Shown one piece after another: positions 16,757 through 23,387 of a stretch of DNA of 64,000 nucleotides. This DNA comes from Bacteroidia bacterium. GTDB taxonomy: Bacteria; Bacteroidota; Bacteroidia; Flavobacteriales; Flavobacteriaceae. Numbering within the stretch: position 1 is the first letter of the stretch; each line of letters starts with the position of its first letter. The translations under genes were made by a program, and so were the position numbers. The stretch is from NCBI GenBank assembly GCA_030427735.1, contig JAUIBP010000014.1, positions 1 to 64,000 on the forward strand, in the 5' to 3' direction. A model generated the notes under the pieces. The model saw only the letters and a program-made list of their open reading frames with translations. It searched no databases and was not told where the DNA came from.

Positions 16757-17989
16757 ATGAAAATGAGAACATTAGGAATAGGAGGTTCTACAATCGAAGC
16801 CGAATTGGCGGCCATAACGCCCAAGGCTCATTTAGTGTCGCCTATCAAAAAGGAAGCATTTCCAGAGCGTATAAAACGAGCCGTGCAACTTATGGCTTCA
16901 GAGCAGGTTGCGGCTATGTACGTGCATGCAGGAACCAATTTATATTATTTTACAGGAACACGATGGCATTCCAGCGAGCGTATGGTTGGGGCGTTGATAC
17001 TGCCAGACGAAACCGTACACTACATCGCGCCGCAGTTTGAAGAAGGTACGATTCGTGATTTTATGGAAGTAGAAGGCAGCATCCATGGTTGGGAAGAACA
17101 CGAAAGTCCGTTTGCTTTATTGATTTCCGTCTTAGAAAAATATGGGATCGTCGAGGGGCAACTTGCCATAGATGAAGCGACGCCGTTTTTTATAGTAGAT
17201 GGTATTTTAAAATCGCAATCTAGTTTTACTTTGGTGAATGCAAAACCAATTACGGCAGGCTGTCGTATGGTAAAAACTAAAGAGGAAATCGCAATCATTC
17301 AAGCGGCGATGGATATTACTATGGAAGTGCATAAAGCAGTCGTCCGAATATTAAAACCTGGCATTGCAGCGCAAACAGTAGTCGATTTTATTAACGAAGC
17401 CCATAAGCGATATGGCATTGTATCTGGGTCTTATTTTTGCATTGTGTTGTTTGGTGTAGATACCTCATTTCCGCATGGCGTAAAACATCCGAAAGCTTTA
17501 GAAGAGAATGATGTTGTGCTTATAGATACTGGTTGTATGCTGCACGATTACATTTCGGATATTACCAGAACCTATGTGTACGGAGACATTACAGACGAAC
17601 AACGTCGTTTCTGGAATTTGGAACGTTTGGCTCAAGACGCTGCTTTTGAAGCTGCTCAGTTAGGAAAAGCTTGTGGTACAATTGATGATGCCGTACGTAC
17701 AGAGTTAGAAAAAAACGGATTAGGGCCAGACTATAAATTACCGGGTTTACCGCACAGAACAGGTCATGGTATTGGGTTAGATATTCATGAATGGCCATAT
17801 TTAGTAAACACCGATAAAACAATATTGGAAGTCGGTATGTGTTTTAGTAACGAACCGATGTTGGTCGTGCCAGGAAAATTTGGCATCCGATTAGAAGATC
17901 ATATTTATATTACAGAAAACGGCCCTCAATGGTTTACACAACCAGCATATAGTATTGAGGATCCGTTTGGAATTTCAAAAGAAAGTTGA
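16757..17989 (+). CDS. M24-family Xaa-Pro peptidase (prolidase-like), second copy
   Basis: A 410-residue M24 metallopeptidase starting one base after the previous gene. A creatinase N-terminal domain (LYYFTGTRWHSSER) is followed by the catalytic domain. The metal ligands are in VVLIDTG (Asp), ISDITRTYV (Asp), HRTGHGIGLDIHE (His), SNEPML (Glu) and IRLEDHIYI (Glu). The sequence differs clearly from the adjacent M24 enzyme, so the pair is not a recent duplication. I infer a division of labour, aminopeptidase P versus dipeptide-specific prolidase. A second in-frame ATG at 16763 is possible. It is the last gene of the operon. Confidence 0.87.
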   Translation: MKMRTLGIGGSTIEAELAAITPKAHLVSPIKKEAFPERIKRAVQLMASEQVAAMYVHAGTNLYYFTGTRWHSSERMVGALILPDETVHYIAPQFEEGTIRDFMEVEGSIHGWEEHESPFALLISVLEKYGIVEGQLAIDEATPFFIVDGILKSQSSFTLVNAKPITAGCRMVKTKEEIAIIQAAMDITMEVHKAVVRILKPGIAAQTVVDFINEAHKRYGIVSGSYFCIVLFGVDTSFPHGVKHPKALEENDVVLIDTGCMLHDYISDITRTYVYGDITDEQRRFWNLERLAQDAAFEAAQLGKACGTIDDAVRTELEKNGLGPDYKLPGLPHRTGHGIGLDIHEWPYLVNTDKTILEVGMCFSNEPMLVVPGKFGIRLEDHIYITENGPQWFTQPAYSIEDPFGISKES

Positions 17990-18010
17990 TGGTTTAGATA
18001 GTTAGTGTGT

Positions 18011-18048
18011 AAACGGCATTGTAGGTGTGACTACAATGCCGTTTTTTT
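18011..18048 (+). terminator. Terminator of the hydroxyproline operon
   Basis: A 14-bp perfect stem AAACGGCATTGTAG/CTACAATGCCGTTT with a GTGTGA loop is followed by a T-run. It begins 21 bases after the last stop codon. Confidence 0.92.
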
Positions 18049-18082
18049 ATAGAGGCGTTTCTAATTTAAATCACATTTCAAC

Positions 18083-18112
18083 TTGTTAAGCCCGTCTTTC
18101 GGTGTATTTTTG
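18083..18112 (+). promoter_or_regulatory. Bacteroidota-type promoter of the PhnA-like gene
   Basis: TTG (18083-18085), 19 bases, then TATTTTTG (18105-18112) matches the TTG / TAnnTTTG consensus exactly. Transcription should start near 18119. That excludes a GTG start at 18115 and supports the ATG at 18133. Confidence 0.75.
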
Positions 18113-18132
18113 CAGTGTTAAAATCAATAATC

Positions 18133-18711
18133 ATGAGTGTATTACAAACCTTACAAGCACGTAGCAATTCCAGTTGTGAATTGTGTACTGGAACAGAGCA
18201 ATTAAAACAATATCTTATTCCGCCGTCGTTAAACGAAAACGTAGACAATAGTGTTTTGGTTTGTAAGACCTGTTTAGAGCAAATAGAAAATCCAGAGCTT
18301 ATGGACGCCAACCATTGGCGTTGCTTAAACGATAGCATGTGGAGCGAACATATAGCGGTGCAGATTATGGCCTGGCGTATGTTGCAACGTTTACGTAAAG
18401 AAGGTTGGCCGCAAGATTTGCTGGATATGATGTATCTAGATGATGATGCCTTGGCTTTGGCTAGAGCTACTGGCGAAGATCAGGACGAAAGTGCTAAAAT
18501 AATCCATCGCGACTCTAATGGTGTTGTTTTAGAAACCGGAGACAATGTTGTACTGATTAAGGATTTAAAAGTGAAAGGGTCTAGTATGGTAGCCAAACAA
18601 GGCACCGCTGTTAGAAATATTCGATTAGACCACGAGAATGCCGAGTATATTGAAGGTAAAGTAGACGGACAACAAATTGTGATTATCACGAAATACGTGA
18701 AGAAAACGTAA
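18133..18711 (+). CDS. PhnA domain protein
   Basis: A 192-residue protein. An N-terminal zinc-ribbon-like segment with Cys pairs (SSCELCTG and LVCKTCLEQ) is followed by a helical region. The conserved PhnA domain comes last (GDNVVLIKDLKVKGSSMVAKQGTAVRNIRL, then IVIITKYVKK). The name comes from phosphonate operons but the family is not required for phosphonate use, and no phosphonate genes are nearby. The role is unknown. The start is decided by the promoter position. An inverted repeat lies between it and the convergent DUF4407 gene. Confidence 0.85.
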   Translation: MSVLQTLQARSNSSCELCTGTEQLKQYLIPPSLNENVDNSVLVCKTCLEQIENPELMDANHWRCLNDSMWSEHIAVQIMAWRMLQRLRKEGWPQDLLDMMYLDDDALALARATGEDQDESAKIIHRDSNGVVLETGDNVVLIKDLKVKGSSMVAKQGTAVRNIRLDHENAEYIEGKVDGQQIVIITKYVKKT

Positions 18712-18734
18712 CGGTTTTGTTTATTAATACAGCA

Positions 18735-18823
18735 TCTTGACTGCGCCTGTCTGCCGATAGGCAGGCTCGATGTGACATGAAGTAATGCTTTTACAACAGT
18801 TGTCAGTTCGAGCGCAGTCAAGA
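18735..18823. repeat. Inverted repeat element with TCTTGACTGCGC ends
   Basis: Arms TCTTGACTGCGC (18735-18746) and GCGCAGTCAAGA (18812-18823) are perfect inverted repeats. They enclose a second hairpin built on CTGCC-GATA-GGCAG. The element lies between two convergent genes. From memory, similar GTCAGTTCGAGCGCAGTC-type intergenic repeats occur in many flavobacterial genomes. Function unknown. Confidence 0.65.
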
Positions 18824-18830
18824 ACTATTT

Positions 18831-19931
18831 TTACAAAAATCGCTTCTGTTTCTGGTAAAAAGCATCGGCTTGCAATTGCATTAGTTCGCGTGCTTTTTTC
18901 TTTTTGTATTGATATAATTCATCTTCCTCGCTAATATCATTATAAATTTTATTATTTATGATAGCATCGGTACTTACAATTAACTGACGTTGATTTACCT
19001 GTTGTTCTACCCAAGATTTTATTGCAGTTTCTTCGTCTTCCAATTTATAGTCGTATTCACCTTTTGGAGATAATAATTTTGAAAAAATTGGTGCAGTTTC
19101 AATACAAAGAAATAATAGGAATATAAAGAACGATGGCAGCCATGGTAGTGTGTTTAACGCAGTAACTCTGGCCATAAGTCCACCGAAATTATCAATTATA
19201 GGTTGCGAAGCGTCGACTTCTTTATGAAAATCCGATTTTAAGTTACTAATCTGGGTTTCAAGCATTGCAATTTTTTCAGCATAATTTGTTTTAAGCTGTT
19301 GTAATTCTGCTAATGCGGCGTCGTGTTTGTCGCGTTTTTCTTGGTAAACTGGGCCTTTGCCTAGTTTTTTTGTACCAGCAGTGCCTTCTGCTTCCGAAAT
19401 ATACGTGTTGTACAACGTGTTAACTTCGGTTTCTTTAGTCGTGATTTCTGATTTTAAATTAGAAATTTGCTTTTGTAAGGCTTCAATCTCTGGATGAAAC
19501 TGATTGGCAATTTGTGTCTGGTTGGCTAAGGTTAAATCGTTGCGTTGTTCTAATAACACCTGATTAATTTCCTTTTCGAAAATTTTTAATTCTAAAGGTT
19601 TAGAGATAACAATAGCTATAATAACAGCTAAAATTAATCGGGGAATAACTTGTAGAAATTCATCTAAAAACGATCCCCTTTTTTTTATGGTAGAGACGAT
19701 AAATCGGTCTAGATTAAAAATAAGTAAACCCCAAATAAGTCCAAAAATTATGGCTAGTATGGTGTTGTCGAACACCATGTGAAGTGCAAAACCTGCCGCT
19801 ATACTTGCCATTAAAGCTGTAAAGAATACAGTGGCGCCAATACCTGCATATTTATTTTGCTCGCCGTTACTACACTGGTTTAAAATAGTTTGGTCTGCGC
19901 CAGAACACAGTATAAAAAATGATTTTAACAT
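18831..19931 (-). CDS. DUF4407 family membrane protein with long coiled coil
   Basis: A 366-residue protein. The N-terminal LCSGADQTIL segment is followed by three membrane helices (about residues 32-52, 56-73, 98-113). A long helical coiled-coil region (~115-235) is rich in Glu, Lys and Gln, and a fourth helix is near 257-277 (LPSFFIFLLFLCIET). I recognise this as DUF4407. No function is known; topology suggests the coiled coil lies on one side of the inner membrane. It stands alone with ~185 bases upstream. Confidence 0.8.
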   Translation of the reverse strand: MLKSFFILCSGADQTILNQCSNGEQNKYAGIGATVFFTALMASIAAGFALHMVFDNTILAIIFGLIWGLLIFNLDRFIVSTIKKRGSFLDEFLQVIPRLILAVIIAIVISKPLELKIFEKEINQVLLEQRNDLTLANQTQIANQFHPEIEALQKQISNLKSEITTKETEVNTLYNTYISEAEGTAGTKKLGKGPVYQEKRDKHDAALAELQQLKTNYAEKIAMLETQISNLKSDFHKEVDASQPIIDNFGGLMARVTALNTLPWLPSFFIFLLFLCIETAPIFSKLLSPKGEYDYKLEDEETAIKSWVEQQVNQRQLIVSTDAIINNKIYNDISEEDELYQYKKKKARELMQLQADAFYQKQKRFL

Positions 19932-20116
19932 AACGATTGATTTGATTGATGATTACTATAAGAACGTCGTTTTATGTTAAATGTTACATAATTGAAGCGA
20001 AATAAGTGGTTTTTATACTGAAATTGTGATGTTTTTGTCAAGGTTTAAACAGTAAGTGGTATTCTCGTTTTGTGGGGTTTAACGAGATGTTTGTAAAATG
20101 ATGACAAAATAAATTA

Positions 20117-20998
20117 CTAAGAAGCAGATTTAAGTTTGGCTTTTTTTTGAGCCCTGAAACTTTCAAAAACAACAGTAAATAATATAATACAGCCGCCTAG
20201 AAGTGTTTTGTTAGCAGGAATTTCGTTTAAAAACAAATATGCGATTATAATACCAAAAATAGGTTGAATACTATTAATGATACTTGCCGTGCTTACCGAA
20301 AAATACTTTAAACTACTTACCAGTAAAGTATGGCCGATAGCTGTGGTAATAAGAGCTAGAATTATTACATAGGGAAATTCGGTTTTAATGGCCGAAGTGT
20401 CCATAAAAAATAATGTTGGAGCAAGTATAATGGCTATAATGCTAATTTGATAGAGCATGATGGCCGAGGCGTTGTAGCTGGCAATTAGTTTTTTAGATAA
20501 GATGTTGCGCAATGCCAAACAAATGGCCGAAGCAATGCCAAATAATATGCCTTGTGTATAAGCACTTTCTAGATTGAATTCGGGAGCTAAAGTATAAATG
20601 CCTAAAAGCACTAATATGCCTAAAAAGAGATAGGTAACATCAAATTTTGTTTTTAAAAGTAGCGGTTCTAGTAAGGCAGAGAAAATAGGATAAGTAAATA
20701 AAGCTAACATGCCTATAGCAACATTAGATAATTTTAGGGCGTAGAAATAGAAAATCCAATGTCCGCAAAAGAGTAATGCGCTTGCTATAATTGTTGTCCA
20801 GTCTTTTTTAGAGCTAAGTTTTAAATTGAATTTTTTGTATTTGCAAAATAGAAATAATAATAACGCAGCTAAAATAGCGCGCCACCAAATAACAACAGGC
20901 GTTGGTAAATCGATATATTTCCCCAGAGCTCCAGAGGTACTAATGCAAAACGTGGCTAATATGAGTTGAAAAAAATGGGACTGATTATTGACTTTCAT
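20117..20998 (-). CDS. EamA-family (DMT superfamily) transporter
   Basis: The start is placed at the ATG at 20998 (293 residues). The longer frame beginning at 21145 runs through intergenic hairpins and the end of the upstream gene. Ten hydrophobic helices are arranged as two EamA repeats, with the typical ISTSGALGKYIDLPTPVVIWWRAILAALLL opening shown in part at residues ~16-45. A second-repeat QPIFGIIIAYLFLNEIP motif lies near residue 255. Probable inner-membrane exporter of amino acids or metabolites; substrate unknown. Confidence 0.85.
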   Translation of the reverse strand: MKVNNQSHFFQLILATFCISTSGALGKYIDLPTPVVIWWRAILAALLLFLFCKYKKFNLKLSSKKDWTTIIASALLFCGHWIFYFYALKLSNVAIGMLALFTYPIFSALLEPLLLKTKFDVTYLFLGILVLLGIYTLAPEFNLESAYTQGILFGIASAICLALRNILSKKLIASYNASAIMLYQISIIAIILAPTLFFMDTSAIKTEFPYVIILALITTAIGHTLLVSSLKYFSVSTASIINSIQPIFGIIIAYLFLNEIPANKTLLGGCIILFTVVFESFRAQKKAKLKSAS

Positions 20999-21044
20999 GA
21001 GTGGATTAAATCTCGCAGCTGTGTTAGCGATTGTAAAGGAAATC

Positions 21045-21113
21045 CTTTTGCATCGAGCAAAAGATTGTATTGGAAAGCGCGACCATATTTCGCTTAAAAA
21101 AGCGAAATATGGT
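21045..21113. repeat. Two intergenic hairpins between the M20 dipeptidase and EamA genes
   Basis: One has a 7-bp stem CTTTTGC/GCAAAAG (21045-21051 and 21057-21063). The other is a very strong 14-bp perfect stem with an AAAA loop (ACCATATTTCGCTT at 21082-21095, complement at 21100-21113). No T-run follows on either strand, so they are not typical terminators. Confidence 0.75.
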
Positions 21114-21125
21114 AACACCCAAATA

Positions 21126-22514
21126 TTAGTTGTGCATGGCTGCAAAATGCTTGTAAAACATAGGTATGGTTTCTATACCTTTAAGGTAATTCCAAATGCC
21201 AAAATGTTCGTTTGGCGAGTGTATGGCATCGCTATCTAGGCCAAAGCCCATTAAAATAGTTTTGCTTTGTAACTCTTGTTCGAAAAGTGAAACAATTGGA
21301 ATACTGCCCCCAGAGCGCTGTGGAATTGGGGTCTTTCCAAACGTATCTTCGTAAGCTTTCGAGGCGGCTTGATACCCAATACTGTCTATTGGCGTAACAT
21401 AACCCTGCCCGCCATGGTGCGGTGTTACTTTAACGGTAACGGCTTTTGGAGCAATGTTTTCGAAATGGGTTTGGAATAGTTTGGTAATTTCTTTCCAGTC
21501 TTGGTTAGGTACCAAACGCATAGAAATTTTGGCGTAGGCTTTGCTGGCAATTACAGTTTTTGCGCCTTCGCCGGTGTAGCCGCCCCAAATTCCGTTAACA
21601 TCTAGGGTAGGGCGAATGGAATTACGTTCGTTGGTTGTATAACCAGATTCGCCGTAAACATCTTGTATTTTTAAGGCTGATTTGTAGCGTTCTAAATCGA
21701 ATGGTGCTTTGGCCATTTGTTTGCGTTCGTCTTGCGATAGGTCTTCAACGTTATCGTAAAAATCGGGTATGGTAATGTGGTTGTTTTCGTCGTGAAGCGA
21801 AGCTATCATTTTTGTAAGGATATTTATAGGATTGGCGACAGCGCCACCGTATAATCCAGAATGTAAATCGCGATTTGGTCCAGTAACTTCAACTTCTACA
21901 TAGCTCAATCCGCGTAAACCAGTGGTTATGGAAGGAACATCTTTGGCTATCATGCCCGTATCGGAAATTAAAATGACATCGTTTTTGAGTTTCTCGTGAT
22001 TGTTTTTTACAAAGGTTGCTAGGTTTACGCTACCAACTTCTTCTTCGCCTTCAATCATAAATTTTACATTGCAAGGTAGTTGGTTGGTACTGGTCATAAA
22101 CTCCAAAGCTTTAACGTGCATGTACATTTGGCCTTTATCGTCGCAAGCACCACGAGCAAAAATGGCTCCTTCTGGGTGCAAGTCGGTTTGTTTAATAACA
22201 GGTTCGAAAGGCGGAGAGGTCCATAAGTCTATTGGGTCGGCAGGTTGCACGTCGTAATGCCCATATACTAAAACGGTTGGCAACTTAGCATCAATAATTT
22301 TTTCGCCATAAACAATGGGGTGGCCATCGGTTTTGCATAATTCTACGCAATCGCAGCCCGCTTCTTCTAATCTGGCTTTTACAGCTTCGGCAGTTTTTAA
22401 AACATCGTTTTTATAAGCAGAATCGGCGCTTATAGACGGAATTTTAAGCAGCTCTATAAGCTCGTTTACGAATTTGTTTTTGTTGTTTGTTATGTATTCG
22501 GATAAGTTGTTCAT
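21126..22514 (-). CDS. M20-family dipeptidase
   Basis: A 462-residue zinc metallopeptidase of the M20/PepV-CNDP type. Visible active-site elements are VYGHYDVQPAD (metal His and catalytic Asp), RGACDDKGQ (bridging Asp), MIEGEEEVGS (catalytic Glu pair) and the late HSPNEHFG metal His. The DLHSGLYGG segment marks the dimerisation domain. It cleaves dipeptides in the cytoplasm. It could complement the imino-peptide enzymes of the hydroxyproline cluster 3 kb away, but that link is only suggestive. Two hairpins lie between it and the next minus-strand gene. Confidence 0.9.
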   Translation of the reverse strand: MNNLSEYITNNKNKFVNELIELLKIPSISADSAYKNDVLKTAEAVKARLEEAGCDCVELCKTDGHPIVYGEKIIDAKLPTVLVYGHYDVQPADPIDLWTSPPFEPVIKQTDLHPEGAIFARGACDDKGQMYMHVKALEFMTSTNQLPCNVKFMIEGEEEVGSVNLATFVKNNHEKLKNDVILISDTGMIAKDVPSITTGLRGLSYVEVEVTGPNRDLHSGLYGGAVANPINILTKMIASLHDENNHITIPDFYDNVEDLSQDERKQMAKAPFDLERYKSALKIQDVYGESGYTTNERNSIRPTLDVNGIWGGYTGEGAKTVIASKAYAKISMRLVPNQDWKEITKLFQTHFENIAPKAVTVKVTPHHGGQGYVTPIDSIGYQAASKAYEDTFGKTPIPQRSGGSIPIVSLFEQELQSKTILMGFGLDSDAIHSPNEHFGIWNYLKGIETIPMFYKHFAAMHN

Positions 22515-22575
22515 GTGGAAAAGTTGTGTTTAACGCAAAAATACAAAAGATATTAATTTTTTATGGGAGAAGTAT

Positions 22576-22604
22576 TTGAATATTAAAAGTAATTTATATA
22601 TTTG
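22576..22604 (+). promoter_or_regulatory. Promoter of tRNA-Leu
   Basis: TTG (22576-22578), 18 bases, then TATATTTG (22597-22604) is an exact Bacteroidota promoter. The tRNA begins 12 bases after the -7 element. Confidence 0.8.
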
Positions 22605-22615
22605 CAAACCTTATT

Positions 22616-22697
22616 GCGGGCGTGGTGGAATTGGTAGACACGCTAGACTTAGGATCTAGTGCCGCGAGGTGTGAGAGTTCGAGTCTCTCCGCCCGCA
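22616..22697 (+). tRNA. tRNA-Leu (anticodon TAG)
   Basis: The acceptor stem GCGGGCG pairs with CGCCCGC, with A as discriminator. The anticodon arm CTAGA-CTTAGGA-TCTAG gives anticodon TAG, reading CUA. The T-arm GAGAGTTCGAGTCTCTC is intact. A long class II variable arm fits leucine. CCA is not encoded; CGA follows. Confidence 0.95.
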
Positions 22698-22705
22698 CGA
22701 TAAGC

Positions 22706-22736
22706 AAAAGCCGACTTTAAAAAGTCGGCTTTTTTT
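22706..22736 (+). terminator. Terminator after tRNA-Leu, shared with the convergent lipoprotein gene
   Basis: A 12-13 bp stem AAAAGCCGACTTT/AAAGTCGGCTTTT is followed by T-run. The symmetrical A/T flanks allow it to work in both directions. Confidence 0.9.
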
Positions 22737-22755
22737 GTTTAATTTTTTTGAAATT

Positions 22756-23148
22756 TTACTCCCTCACGTACACATCTGTAAAACAATCGAAGCAATCGTG
22801 AGTAAGTTTTAGGTTGTTAGTTTCGAGAGTAATAATGCTTTTTGAACCGTTATCATCAATGATCATGGTTCTGGTATCGTTGTATAACACCGAAGTCTTT
22901 TTTGCTATACTGTAAGCGCTTTTATACGAAAGTGTTTGGTTAACATAGGTCTTTATAGAGTCGGTTGTAATAATAAGTCTTCGTTGCTCACCTGTGTTTT
23001 CGGGTGTTAAATTCTCACCAGTAAAACCGCTAGATGAATGTTCCCATTGCCATTGGCCTTGAATACTTGTGAAAGTACTATCGTCGTCGGTATTAGAGCA
23101 ATTTAAAAGTAATGCAGCAGCTAGTGTAAAAATGAAGTTGTATTTCAT
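22756..23148 (-). CDS. Small lipoprotein, possibly lipocalin-like
   Basis: A 130-residue protein. A signal peptide with lipobox LLNC (Cys17) is followed by an acidic NTDDDS spacer, common in surface-directed lipoproteins of this phylum. The mature part begins IQGQWQWE and continues in short beta strands, with RRLIITTDSIKTYVN in the middle and DCFDCF near the end. The GxW start and strand pattern resemble the lipocalin-like META/DUF4923 type, but I cannot assign a family. It stands alone. Confidence 0.65.
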   Translation of the reverse strand: MKYNFIFTLAAALLLNCSNTDDDSTFTSIQGQWQWEHSSSGFTGENLTPENTGEQRRLIITTDSIKTYVNQTLSYKSAYSIAKKTSVLYNDTRTMIIDDNGSKSIITLETNNLKLTHDCFDCFTDVYVRE

Positions 23149-23387
23149 GGTTAGATTGGTTTTTTATTAAGATGCACGGAACCTAAAAAGGTTGCGTGTA
23201 AACACGTGTTTATTTGTTTTTTAAATGCTTTGTTGGTTTGTGGTGAAGCATAAAAAAGATGTGTGACTTCTAAGATCGTTAAACAAAGGCAACATTAGTT
23301 TTGGGTTTTACGTTAACCCTTTGTGAAGCTTTTGTTTTTAATTGAAATATTTCAATAGTTTTACGCTGTAAATTATAACTCATCAGA

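Noticed and set aside
21082-21113. Rho-independent terminator
   Set aside because: The stem is perfect but no T-run follows on either strand, so I list it as a hairpin only.
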